DNA from: DAOTWY01 sp003696565
GTDB lineage: Bacteria > Chloroflexota > Anaerolineae > Aggregatilineales > Phototrophicaceae
Length of the DNA: 13,206 nt
NCBI GenBank assembly: GCA_034435635.1
Contig: DAOTWY010000008.1
Span: 1-13,206, forward strand
Direction: 5' to 3'
Below the pieces are notes generated by a model that was not told the origin of the DNA, ran no database searches, and worked only from the letters and a program-made list of their open reading frames with translations. The translations under genes and the position numbers were made by a program. Shown piece after piece: positions 1 to 7,174 of this stretch (positions are counted from its first letter, which is position 1; each line of letters begins with the position of its first letter).

Positions 1-281
1 GTTAAATGTTGCATTGTTGCTTCAATATTTTCAACCTCAATACAGATGTGGTGTTGACCGGCTCCACGTTTTGCTAAATATTTTGCAATACCGCTATCTG
101 ACGTAATTGGAGCAATTAATTCAATAGAACCAGTGTCTGTCCCTAAAAAAATAATATCGACGGCTTCTTCTTCGTTGCGTTCTTTTACTGTGATTGGTAA
201 TCCTAGCCCATCTTGCCAAAATTTCACAGCTTTTTCTAGATCATCTGTTACAATGCCAATATGGTTAAGTGATTTTCCCAT
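1..281 (-). CDS. mce: Methylmalonyl-CoA epimerase (VOC superfamily), 5' part, cut by the window edge
   Basis: Read on the minus strand from the ATG at 281 (AGGA Shine-Dalgarno about 6 nt upstream), the frame stays open to the window edge, giving 93 residues. The family normally has 130-150, so the C-terminal third is missing. The fold is a vicinal-oxygen-chelate (glyoxalase-like) repeat: it opens with LNHIGIVTDDLEKAVKFW, and His7 is the expected first metal ligand. Next come SIELIAP (Glu54 at the second ligand position) and KYLAKRGAGQHHICIEVENI, whose His77-His78 pair is typical of the epimerase. Family knowledge: the enzyme interconverts (S)- and (R)-methylmalonyl-CoA in the cytoplasm, between propionyl-CoA carboxylase and methylmalonyl-CoA mutase. 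Its divergent position beside a propionyl-CoA carboxylase-type operon supports this over a generic glyoxalase/bleomycin-resistance assignment. The last metal ligand cannot be checked because it lies outside the window. Confidence 0.87.
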   Translation of the reverse strand, partial: MGKSLNHIGIVTDDLEKAVKFWQDGLGLPITVKERNEEEAVDIIFLGTDTGSIELIAPITSDSGIAKYLAKRGAGQHHICIEVENIEATMQHL

Positions 282-321
282 GATGCTTATCCTGAACAAA
301 CTCAAATAAATTTATGCTAAG

Positions 322-327
322 ATTATA
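322..327 (-). promoter_or_regulatory. Candidate -10 box for the epimerase gene
   Basis: The minus strand reads TATAAT here, about 40 nt upstream of the epimerase ATG at 281. No good -35 hexamer is visible at 16-18 nt spacing (the 345-350 position reads TCGGTT), so this is a candidate only. It sits in the divergent region shared with the acyl-CoA dehydrogenase operon. Confidence 0.35.
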
Positions 328-333
328 ACGATT

Positions 334-346
334 TTCTTCAGAAGAA
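334..346. promoter_or_regulatory. Small perfect palindrome in the divergent intergenic region
   Basis: TTCTTC-A-GAAGAA is a perfect 6-bp inverted repeat around one base. It lies just upstream of the minus-strand -10 box, where the -35/spacer of the epimerase promoter would be. It could be an operator, but a 13-bp palindrome in AT-rich DNA can also occur by chance. Confidence 0.25.
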
Positions 347-373
347 CCGAGTGATGTATCTAACAATAGTTCG

Positions 374-387
374 ATAACAAATGTTAT
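374..387. promoter_or_regulatory. Candidate operator palindrome overlapping the operon -10 box
   Basis: ATAACA-AA-TGTTAT is a perfect 6-bp inverted repeat with a 2-nt centre. It overlaps the plus-strand TATAAT at 385-390, so a protein bound there would block the promoter. Its placement suggests an operator for the acyl-CoA operon; the regulator is unknown. Confidence 0.3.
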
Positions 388-390
388 AAT
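385..390 (+). promoter_or_regulatory. Candidate -10 box for the acyl-CoA operon
   Basis: A perfect TATAAT lies about 36 nt upstream of the preferred dehydrogenase start at 427. The 17-nt-spaced -35 position (362-367) is AACAAT, a poor match, so the promoter may depend on an activator or another sigma factor. It is the only -10-like element before the eight-gene operon. Confidence 0.4.
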
Positions 391-426
391 AAGCACGTCG
401 TTTTGAATAATTGAGAGATGATAAAA

Positions 427-1605
427 ATGGTATTACAAGCAAAAGAAACCCCATTAACAATCACTTTAACCGAAGAACATGAAGCATTACTGCAAGCTGT
501 TAGGAACTTTGCCCAAAAAGAGATCGTCCCTATTGCTGGTCATTACGATGAGACCGGTGAATTTCCGATGGAGACTATTCGGAAAATGGGAGAAATGGGC
601 TTGATGGGCATTGAAGTGCCTGAAGAGCTTGGTGGTGCTGGTATGGATACACTGGCTTACGTCTTGGCGATGATTGAGATTGCTAAGGCAGATGTGAGCC
701 ATAGCACCATCATGAGCGTTAATAATTCCTTATATCAGCATGGCTTGATGAAATTTGGCACGGAAGAACAGAAAAAGAAATATATTACACCGGTTGCTAG
801 TGGCGAAAAAATTGGAGCTTATAGTTTAACAGAACCAATGTCTGGTAGTGATGCTGCGACGATGGCAAGCCGCGCTGTGTTAAATGACGCGGGAACTCAT
901 TATATTATCAATGGCACCAAAAGCTGGGTAACAAGTGGACCTGTTGCGGATTATGTGGTGCTTTTTACGATGACCGACCCGGATAAAGGTAATAAAGGTA
1001 TTACCGCATTTATTGTGGAGGCGGATAAGCCTGGATTTATTCGTGGAAAGAAAGAGCCGAAATTGGGCATTCGTGCTAGTGCAACAAGTGAGTTGATGTT
1101 CGATAATTATGAGTGCCCAGTAGAAAATGTATTGGGCAATGTTGGGGAAGGTTTCAAAATTGCGATGACGGTTTTGGATGCCGGGCGTATTGGTATTGCT
1201 GCACAGGCATTAGGTGTTGCAGAAGCCGCTTATGAAGCTGCTGTGCAATATGCACGTGAACGCCGTGCGTTTGGTGGTCCTATTGGTGGTTTTCAGATGA
1301 TTCAGCAGAAAATTGCTGATATGAAAACACGTATTGAAGCAGCTCGGATGCTAATTTACAACGCGGTGTTAGCAAAGCAACGTGGTGGGCGTTATACGTT
1401 AGAAGCCAGTATGGCAAAGTTATTCGCTAGTGAAACCGCGATGTTTGTTACAGATGAAGCGTTACAGATTCACGGTGGTATGGGGTATAGCAAGGAACTT
1501 CCTTTAGAACGTTACTATCGCGATGCCCGCATTACGCGCATCTATGAAGGAACAAGCGAAATTCAGCGTATGGTTATTGCACGCCAAGAGCTAGGATTAC
1601 GTTAA
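427..1605 (+). CDS. Acyl-CoA dehydrogenase (short-chain/butyryl-CoA type)
   Basis: Flavin-dependent alpha,beta-dehydrogenation of acyl-CoA, passing electrons to ETF. The full three-domain architecture is visible: N-terminal helical domain from LTEEHEALLQAVRNFAQKEI, middle beta domain with YSLTEPMSGSDAA and KSWVTSGPVADYVVLF (FAD contacts), and C-terminal helical domain with RRAFGGPIGGFQMIQQKIADM and QIHGGMGYSKELPLERYYRD. The catalytic base is the Glu of RIYEGTSEIQR near the C-terminus (Glu374 counted from 427), as in medium- and short-chain enzymes. Length is 392 aa, normal for the family. An ATG also exists at 418, but the GAGAG Shine-Dalgarno (413-417) abuts it directly, whereas it sits 9 nt from the ATG at 427, so I prefer 427. 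This is the first gene of the operon. Chain length cannot be fixed from sequence; isobutyryl- or 2-methylbutyryl-CoA is also possible, and the link to propionyl-CoA carboxylase would suit branched-chain substrates. Confidence 0.93.
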   Translation: MVLQAKETPLTITLTEEHEALLQAVRNFAQKEIVPIAGHYDETGEFPMETIRKMGEMGLMGIEVPEELGGAGMDTLAYVLAMIEIAKADVSHSTIMSVNNSLYQHGLMKFGTEEQKKKYITPVASGEKIGAYSLTEPMSGSDAATMASRAVLNDAGTHYIINGTKSWVTSGPVADYVVLFTMTDPDKGNKGITAFIVEADKPGFIRGKKEPKLGIRASATSELMFDNYECPVENVLGNVGEGFKIAMTVLDAGRIGIAAQALGVAEAAYEAAVQYARERRAFGGPIGGFQMIQQKIADMKTRIEAARMLIYNAVLAKQRGGRYTLEASMAKLFASETAMFVTDEALQIHGGMGYSKELPLERYYRDARITRIYEGTSEIQRMVIARQELGLR

Positions 1606-1606
1606 G

Positions 1607-2638
1607 ATGCGTGCAGCCGTTTTAACTGGACATGGTGACCTGGATGTTATTCAGGTCATTGATGATCTTCCTATCCCTGAACCTGGGCGTGGCGAGGTTC
1701 GTTTACGGATGAAAGCTGCCGCACTTAATCGCCTGGATCTATGGGTGCGGCAAGGTTGGAAGGGGTTAAAGCTGACTATGCCCCATGTGATTTGTGCAGA
1801 TGGGGCAGGGGTTGTTGATGCTTTTGGTGAAGATGTGACGGAGTTTCAGGTGGGTGATGCGGTTAGTATTGATCCAACAATTATTCCGTCAAACGCTCTT
1901 ATGAATGGTTTTGAAAATCAGGCAAGAGGCGTGCATATCCTGGGTGAGCAGGTGCCTGGCGTAGCTGCTGAATATGTCGTTTTGCCCAAACGTAATCTCC
2001 ATAAAATGCCACCTGGGTTTAGTTTTGAAGGCGCAGCAGCAGCCGGGTTAGTTTATGTGACTGCTTGGCACTCGATTATTACACGAGGGGGCTTGCGTCC
2101 TGGTGAATCGGTTTTGATTGTTGGGGCTGGTGGCGGGGTTAATACTGCTACAATACAAATTGCCAAATTAGCTGGTGCCAAAGTGTATGTAGTTGGCAGC
2201 ACAGCCGAAAAGTGCCGTCGGGCAGAAGAGCTTGGTGCGGATGTCACGATCAACCGTGAACAAGAACCAAATTGGTCTAAAGTGATGTATCAACTCACAA
2301 ACAAACAAGGGGTTGATATTGTTGTAGATAATGTTGGACAAGCGACTTTAGCGGATAGTATTCGTTCAACGCGGATTGGTGGGCGAATTTTGATTGTGGG
2401 AAATACTAGTGGTCCAATGGTTGAGCTTGATATCCGGCAGATTTTTGCTCGGCAGGTCAGTATTATCGGTAGCACAATGGGTCCACATCATGACTATATG
2501 CGGGTTATGGATTTAGTTTTTTCCGGCAAATTACAACCCGTTATTAGTGAGGTATTCCCATTGGAAAAAGCACGTGAAGCACAAAAGAAACTGGAAGAAT
2601 TTGATACATTTGGCAAAGTTGTTTTGAAGATTGATTAA
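1607..2638 (+). CDS. Medium-chain (MDR) alcohol dehydrogenase/quinone oxidoreductase-type reductase lacking zinc ligands
   Basis: A 343-aa medium-chain dehydrogenase/reductase. The N-terminal GroES-like catalytic domain (about 1-130) is followed by a Rossmann domain with the nucleotide loop VGAGGGVNTATIQIAKLAGAKV (172-193) and a C-terminal return to the catalytic fold. The segments NRLDLWVRQG (41-50) and CADGAGVV (63-70) match zinc-type relatives. However, Asn41 replaces the first catalytic zinc Cys, and the structural-zinc lobe (about 88-118) has no cysteines; the protein has only two Cys in total (63 and 203). It should therefore act without zinc, like quinone oxidoreductases or enoyl/acryloyl reductases. 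It begins 1 nt after the dehydrogenase stop, with TAGGA upstream as ribosome site, so the two are co-translated. The substrate is unknown; reduction of an enoyl-CoA or quinone is plausible from context but unproven. Confidence 0.85.
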   Translation: MRAAVLTGHGDLDVIQVIDDLPIPEPGRGEVRLRMKAAALNRLDLWVRQGWKGLKLTMPHVICADGAGVVDAFGEDVTEFQVGDAVSIDPTIIPSNALMNGFENQARGVHILGEQVPGVAAEYVVLPKRNLHKMPPGFSFEGAAAAGLVYVTAWHSIITRGGLRPGESVLIVGAGGGVNTATIQIAKLAGAKVYVVGSTAEKCRRAEELGADVTINREQEPNWSKVMYQLTNKQGVDIVVDNVGQATLADSIRSTRIGGRILIVGNTSGPMVELDIRQIFARQVSIIGSTMGPHHDYMRVMDLVFSGKLQPVISEVFPLEKAREAQKKLEEFDTFGKVVLKID

Positions 2639-3106
2639 GTGCAACATTACGCAGCAATTTTAAGGATGCTTGCTGAGCGTGCCGGGTTGCCATCAGTCAA
2701 GCAGATCGCAGCGCAGCCTGGCACAAAAGCTGTTTATCGTATTATCCTGCATTATCCTGATCAAAGTGCTAGTGATGTGATCGGGACTGTTCGCATTGCT
2801 CGTATTGAGCCAACTCAATTACAAGTAGTTTATTATGGGCATTTTAATAATAAACCACTTATATATCCGATATCTGAAATACACTTAAATCAATTTATTC
2901 AGCATATCAGCAAATTGAAATTCGACAAATTGCCAGATCAACCAGATATTCCTTACTATGGTGTGGATTTGTGTATGGTCGAACGTGCAGCCGGCACTTT
3001 TTTGAGAAGCGTTTTATTAGCTCCAAAATATGCACAGGGTGTTTATGCGACTTTGTTTGATGAAATATGCCGTGTTTTCCCTGAGTTAATTCGGAAGATC
3101 ATATGA
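2639..3106 (+). CDS. Uncharacterised 155-aa protein
   Basis: I do not recognise a family. The frame opens with GTG immediately after the preceding TAA (2636-2638) and overlaps the next gene by ATGA, so it is tightly embedded in the operon; this coupling is the main reason to believe it is real. An internal ATG at 2666 (residue 10) is an alternative start but has GG directly against it. The protein is soluble, with no signal peptide or membrane segment. It starts with a basic helix (LRMLAERAGLPSVKQIA), continues with a probable beta-rich centre (VYRIILHY, GTVRIARI, QLQVVYYGHF), and ends with FDKLPDQPDIPYYGVDLCMVERAAG and a helical LFDEICRVFPELIRKII. It has a single cysteine, so no metal or redox centre is suggested. 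Function is unknown. Confidence 0.75.
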   Translation: MQHYAAILRMLAERAGLPSVKQIAAQPGTKAVYRIILHYPDQSASDVIGTVRIARIEPTQLQVVYYGHFNNKPLIYPISEIHLNQFIQHISKLKFDKLPDQPDIPYYGVDLCMVERAAGTFLRSVLLAPKYAQGVYATLFDEICRVFPELIRKII

Positions 3107-3717
3107 ATAATTACCTTGAAACAGAAATCAAGCTATTGGTTGATGATCTAAATATTGTTCATCAACGACTGATAGCCGTAGGGGCGCGCTTGATTAAGCC
3201 TCGTGTGTTTGAGCGTAACATACGCTATGAAAACGCTGATAATACTATGACGAAACAGCACAAATTGATACGCTTGCGGGTAGATGATCGTGTCCGGTTG
3301 ACTTATAAAGAACCCGCTCCTCAACGGGATGAAGTAACTACCACACGACTAGAGTTAGAGGTCACAGTTGATGACTTTGATACCATGGATTTAATTCTAC
3401 GTAAAATGGGATATCATCCATACCTGATTTATGAAAAATTCCGCACTACTTATGAGCTATATAAGGCAGAAATTGTGCTAGACGAATTGCCATATGGGAG
3501 TTTTGTTGAAGTTGAAGGGGAACCACAGATTATTCAACAGGTAATTGATACGCTACAACTCAATAAAGCACGTCGATTCAAGACAAATTATGTTACGTTA
3601 TTTGAACGTGTCAAACAATATCTTGCTTTAGATTGCCAAGATTTGTTATTTGCTAATTTTGAAGGCGTTCAGGTTCCCCTCTCTGCTTTTGATCCACCTG
3701 ATGGTGATATATTTTAA
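3103..3717 (+). CDS. CYTH-domain protein (CyaB/thiamine-triphosphatase-like)
   Basis: A 204-aa protein starting with the CYTH signature ETEIK (Glu6, Glu8, Lys10; the ExExK motif that binds metal and triphosphate). The alternating charged strands of the triphosphate tunnel follow: HKLIRLRVDD (Arg57, Arg59), RLTYKEP (Lys69), RLELEVTVDDF (Glu84, Glu86), YEKFRTTY (Lys112, Arg114), EIVLDELPYGSFVEVEGEP (Glu123, Asp127, Glu136, Glu138), and a closing helix/strand around 150-170. Family members include class IV adenylate cyclases, thiamine triphosphatases and inorganic triphosphatases. Sequence alone does not choose between them; hydrolysis of an organic or inorganic triphosphate is the safest expectation. 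The 30-odd residues after the core look like a poorly conserved tail. The start overlaps the previous stop (ATGA), implying translational coupling with the 155-aa protein. Confidence 0.88.
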   Translation: MNNYLETEIKLLVDDLNIVHQRLIAVGARLIKPRVFERNIRYENADNTMTKQHKLIRLRVDDRVRLTYKEPAPQRDEVTTTRLELEVTVDDFDTMDLILRKMGYHPYLIYEKFRTTYELYKAEIVLDELPYGSFVEVEGEPQIIQQVIDTLQLNKARRFKTNYVTLFERVKQYLALDCQDLLFANFEGVQVPLSAFDPPDGDIF

Positions 3718-3727
3718 AGGCATGTAA

Positions 3728-4096
3728 ATGCTTAGGTTTGTGTTAGGGCTAGGGCTGGGGATACTTATCATAGCTCAAAGTTGGGCAATTTTGTATTTAA
3801 CATCACTGCCAAATCAAATTGTAAGACACTTGAACTTTCCGGTTTATTTGCAGATTGTGATAGGTGTCACTTGGTTAATTCTGATGGGGTGGGGTATGAT
3901 GGGGTTGATGAATGGGAAGCGATTTCGTGTCATTTTGGTGATTTCTGGGTTTATTATCTACAGCTTGCTACAAATTGTGGTGTTTTCACAGGCTGATTAT
4001 GATCATCAGCGAGAGCCTTTTTTACTGATGTTACTTGGCTTTATTGTGTTGCTGATGATTGCCACAAAATATAAGGAGAATTTTACGAATGACTGA
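3728..4096 (+). CDS. Small integral membrane protein, about four transmembrane helices
   Basis: A 122-aa, very hydrophobic protein. Predicted membrane segments by inspection are residues 4-26, 40-62, 66-87 and 97-113, separated by short charged turns (NGKRFR at 62-67 and ADYDHQREP at 89-97) and ending in a charged tail (KYKENFTND). AAAGG sits 7 nt upstream of the ATG. It has no recognisable transporter or enzyme motif; its function is unknown. Its stop overlaps the start of the carboxyltransferase gene by 8 nt, so it belongs to the same transcript. Small four-helix proteins of this kind are often annotated simply as hypothetical membrane proteins. A role in carrying substrate or stabilising a membrane complex would be speculation. 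Confidence 0.8.
   Translation: MLRFVLGLGLGILIIAQSWAILYLTSLPNQIVRHLNFPVYLQIVIGVTWLILMGWGMMGLMNGKRFRVILVISGFIIYSLLQIVVFSQADYDHQREPFLLMLLGFIVLLMIATKYKENFTND
4073..4078 (+). promoter_or_regulatory. Ribosome binding site that fixes the carboxyltransferase start
   Basis: AAGGAG lies 10 nt before the ATG at 4089. A TTG at 4059 in the same frame would add ten residues (MPQNIRRILR) but lies upstream of this site, so 4089 is the likely start. The site is inside the 3' end of the membrane-protein gene. Confidence 0.75.
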
Positions 4097-5639
4097 TAAT
4101 CCGTTAATCCAGCAACTTCGTGAAAAACGCGAAGCGAGCCGTGCCGGAGGGGGCGAGGAACGTATTAAACGCCAGCACGATAATGGGCGCAATACAGCAC
4201 ATGAACGCCTTGAAATCTTGCTTGACCCAGGCAGCTTTCATGAAATTGATATGTTTGTAAAGCATCGCGCTACTGAATTTGGTTTAGATAAACAGAAATT
4301 CCCAGGTGATAGCGTGGTGACAGGATGGGGGACAATTGATGGGCGGCTAGTTTATGTCTATTCACAGGATTTTACTGTGATGGGTGGTAGCCTAAGCGAA
4401 GTCCACGCTAAAAAGATTATTAAAATCATGGAAATGGCGATGAAAGTTGGTGCGCCTGTTATTGGATTAAATGACAGTGGGGGGGCACGTATTCAAGAAG
4501 GCGTGGATAGCCTGGGGGGATATGCGGATATCTTCCTGAGAAACACACTGGCAAGTGGTGTTATTCCACAAATTAGTGTGATTATGGGACCTTGTGCAGG
4601 GGGGGCAGTTTATAGCCCGGCATTAACCGATTTTATCATTATGGTGAAAGACACTAGCTATATGTTCATTACAGGTCCTGATGTTGTTAAACAGGTGCTG
4701 AATGAAGATGTGACCTTTGAAGACCTTGGCGGTGCATCGGTTCATGCTTCTAAAAGTGGTGTGGCGCACTTTGTTGCAGACAGTGAATCTCAAGCTTTGA
4801 TGATGGTGCGCGAGTTATTAAGCTACTTGCCTCAGAACAATATGGAAGATGCACCATATGCCGCCCCAACTGATGATCCGCTCCGTGCAGATGCTGAATT
4901 GGATACAATTGTTCCAACTGATCCTAATAAGCCATACGATATTAAGGATGTCGTGACGAAAATTGTAGACGATGGCATTTTCTTTGAAGTTCATGAAGAG
5001 TTTGCTGCTAATATTGTTGTCGGATTTGCGCGCTTAGGCGGGCATAGCGTTGGTATTGTTGCCAATCAGCCGATGGTGTTAGCTGGCGTGTTAGATATTA
5101 AAGCGAGTATTAAAGCAGCACGTTTTGTTCGCACTTGTGATGCATTCAATATCCCAATCGTTACATTTGTGGATGTTCCCGGTTATTTGCCAGGTACAGA
5201 CCAGGAACATAATGGGATTATTATGTCCGGTGCAAAATTGCTATATGCCTATTGCGAAGCGACAGTTCCTAAATTGACGGTTACAACACGTAAATCTTAT
5301 GGTGGAGCATATTGTGTGATGAGCAGTAAGCATATTCGTGGTGATCTTAATCTGTGTTGGCCCACTGCCGAAATTGCAGTAATGGGTCCCGAAGGCGCAG
5401 TAGAAATTATTTATCGGCGTGAACTAAAAGCAGCGGACGACCCCGTTGCACTGAAGAAAAACTTAGCGGCGGACTATCGCAAAAAATTTGCTAATCCATA
5501 TATTGCTGCAGCGCGTGGTTATGTGGATGATGTTATTGAACCACGTGATACTCGGGCACGGTTGATTAATGCGTTGGAAGTATTCCAGAATAAACGCGAT
5601 CAAAATCCGCCCAAAAAGCACGGAAATATTCCGCTTTAA
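4089..5639 (+). CDS. pccB: Acyl-CoA carboxylase, carboxyltransferase (beta) subunit, propionyl-CoA carboxylase type
   Basis: A 516-aa fused carboxyltransferase that moves CO2 from carboxybiotin to the alpha carbon of acyl-CoA. Both crotonase-like halves are present. The N-half has LNDSGGARIQEGVDSLGGY and the first oxyanion-hole segment GPCAGGAVY (167-175). The C-half has VDVPGYLPGTDQEHNGII and the second oxyanion segment KSYGGAYCVMSSKH, followed by WPTAEIAVMGPEGAVEI. The C-terminus PPKKHGNIPL is the usual ending of this family. Known for the family: the residue after GGAY sets acyl preference (Asp in Streptomyces PccB, Ile in its acetyl-CoA-accepting relative). Here it is Cys409, so propionyl-CoA is favoured by context rather than proven. 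Methylmalonyl-CoA decarboxylase alpha subunit is a close paralogue, but the adjacent biotin carboxylase argues for carboxylation. The gene overlaps the membrane-protein gene by 8 nt. Confidence 0.93.
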   Translation: MTDNPLIQQLREKREASRAGGGEERIKRQHDNGRNTAHERLEILLDPGSFHEIDMFVKHRATEFGLDKQKFPGDSVVTGWGTIDGRLVYVYSQDFTVMGGSLSEVHAKKIIKIMEMAMKVGAPVIGLNDSGGARIQEGVDSLGGYADIFLRNTLASGVIPQISVIMGPCAGGAVYSPALTDFIIMVKDTSYMFITGPDVVKQVLNEDVTFEDLGGASVHASKSGVAHFVADSESQALMMVRELLSYLPQNNMEDAPYAAPTDDPLRADAELDTIVPTDPNKPYDIKDVVTKIVDDGIFFEVHEEFAANIVVGFARLGGHSVGIVANQPMVLAGVLDIKASIKAARFVRTCDAFNIPIVTFVDVPGYLPGTDQEHNGIIMSGAKLLYAYCEATVPKLTVTTRKSYGGAYCVMSSKHIRGDLNLCWPTAEIAVMGPEGAVEIIYRRELKAADDPVALKKNLAADYRKKFANPYIAAARGYVDDVIEPRDTRARLINALEVFQNKRDQNPPKKHGNIPL

Positions 5640-5653
5640 TTCAGGGGGGAAAG

Positions 5654-7174
5654 ATGCCAGAAAAAACAAATATCAATAAAGTTCTGATCGCGAATCGTGG
5701 TGAAATTGCAATTCGTATTATCCGAGCCTGCCGTGATCTTGGTATCCCAACGGTGGCGGTGTATTCTGATGCGGATCGTACAGCATTACATGTGCGGTAT
5801 GCAGACGAGGCAGTTTATATTGGTGGGTCACGTCCAGCAGAAAGCTATCTACGGAAGGATACATTGATTGAAGCAGCGCGTAAAACCGGTGCTGATGCAA
5901 TTCATCCTGGATATGGTTTTTTGGCGGAGAATGCGGATTTTGCACAGCAAGTGATTGACGAAAAACTAACATGGATTGGTCCACCGCCAAATGCAATCGC
6001 TACAATGGGAGATAAACATCAAGCGCGAGAAGCGGTAAAGAAATATAATGTTCCGCTTATTCCTGGTACCCCTGCTGGATTACCGGATGAAGAGCTAGTT
6101 GCTGCAGCAGATCGTATTGGATTCCCTGTATTGATCAAAGCTGTCGCTGGTGGCGGTGGCAAAGGAATGCGGGCGGTTCATCGTGCTGAGGATTTCCGTG
6201 AGGCGTTAGCTACTGCCCGCCGTGAGGCAGAAAGTGCCTTTGGAAATGGTGATGTGTATATTGAAAAGTTGCTTGTTGGGGCACGTCACATTGAATTCCA
6301 GATTTTAGCGGATATGCACGGGAATACTATCCATTTAGGCGAGCGTGAGTGTTCAATCCAGCGTCGTCATCAAAAACTGGTAGAAGAAGCACCAAGTACA
6401 TTTGTTGATGATGATTTGCGCGAAAAAATGGGAAAAATGGCGATTGCCGCAGCCCAGTCTGTTAATTATGTCAATGCTGGTACAATCGAGTGCATGGTTG
6501 ATAAGGACAAAAATTATTACTTCTTGGAAATGAACACGCGCTTACAAGTGGAACATCCCGTTACGGAATTAGTCACTGGTGTGGATTTAGCAAAAGAGCA
6601 AATCCGCATTGCGCGTGGCAGACCAATGACCCACACAGAAAGTTTTATGAACCCGCGCGGGTGGGCAATTGAAGCGCGTATCAATGCGGAAGACCCCTAT
6701 AACAACTTCATGCCTTCAACGGGCAAAATCACGACATTGATTACGCCAACAGGTCCCGGTGTACGGGTGGATAGTGGGGTATATCCCGGAGCAGAAATTT
6801 CGCCCTATTATGATAGTATGATTGCTAAGTTGATTACCTGGGGAGAAACACGTGCAGAGGCAATTCTCAGAATGCGGCGTGCGCTTTCTGAATATACCAT
6901 CATGGGGCTAAAGCATAATATTCCGTTCCATATTAACTTGATGAATAGCTTTAGCTTTATTACTGGGCAAATTGATACCAACTTTGTGGAACAACGTTTC
7001 CAAATGGATACTTACGAAAACAACCCAACCCAGCAAGAACTGGAAACAGCAGCTATTGCAGCAACACTATATGCGCATCGTAAGCGTCAATTAGCAGCTC
7101 AGGTAGTTGCTCCTGCCAAGCGTGACACAAGCAACTGGAAATGGGTTGGACGCTGGGAGAGGATGCAAAAATGA
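5654..7174 (+). CDS. accC: Biotin carboxylase subunit of acyl-CoA carboxylase
   Basis: A 506-aa ATP-grasp enzyme that carboxylates biotin on the carrier protein using ATP and bicarbonate. Domains in order: N-terminal preATP-grasp fold (KVLIANRGEIAIRIIRACRD, 9-28; DAIHPGYGFLAENADF, 81-96), ATP-grasp with the glycine-rich lid GGGGKGM (166-172) and HIEFQILAD (212-220), metal/catalytic segment EMNTRLQVEHPVTE (292-305), ARINAEDP (341-348) carrying the catalytic Arg342, then the C-terminal domain (PGVRVDSGVYPGAEISPYYDSMIAKL). About 40-50 residues follow the standard core of about 450. This tail (QQELETAAIAATLYAHRKRQ onward) resembles the bridge between biotin carboxylase and the carrier region in fused PccA/AccA proteins. 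A purine-rich AGGGGGG run (5643-5649) precedes the ATG. The carrier gene overlaps the stop, so the pair looks like a split form of an alpha subunit. Confidence 0.95.
   Translation: MPEKTNINKVLIANRGEIAIRIIRACRDLGIPTVAVYSDADRTALHVRYADEAVYIGGSRPAESYLRKDTLIEAARKTGADAIHPGYGFLAENADFAQQVIDEKLTWIGPPPNAIATMGDKHQAREAVKKYNVPLIPGTPAGLPDEELVAAADRIGFPVLIKAVAGGGGKGMRAVHRAEDFREALATARREAESAFGNGDVYIEKLLVGARHIEFQILADMHGNTIHLGERECSIQRRHQKLVEEAPSTFVDDDLREKMGKMAIAAAQSVNYVNAGTIECMVDKDKNYYFLEMNTRLQVEHPVTELVTGVDLAKEQIRIARGRPMTHTESFMNPRGWAIEARINAEDPYNNFMPSTGKITTLITPTGPGVRVDSGVYPGAEISPYYDSMIAKLITWGETRAEAILRMRRALSEYTIMGLKHNIPFHINLMNSFSFITGQIDTNFVEQRFQMDTYENNPTQQELETAAIAATLYAHRKRQLAAQVVAPAKRDTSNWKWVGRWERMQK
7155..7162 (+). 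promoter_or_regulatory. Ribosome binding site that fixes the biotin carrier start
   Basis: GGGAGAGG ends 8 nt before the ATG at 7171, which itself overlaps the biotin carboxylase TGA as ATGA. An in-frame ATG at 7141 would lie before this site, so the shorter start is preferred. Confidence 0.75.

Noticed and set aside
4479..4605. Two runs of seven G (4479-4485 and 4599-4605) in the carboxyltransferase gene, possible slippage sites
   Set aside because: Both encode conserved Gly-Gly pairs in frame and the gene is intact; metabolic genes are not usual phase-variation targets.
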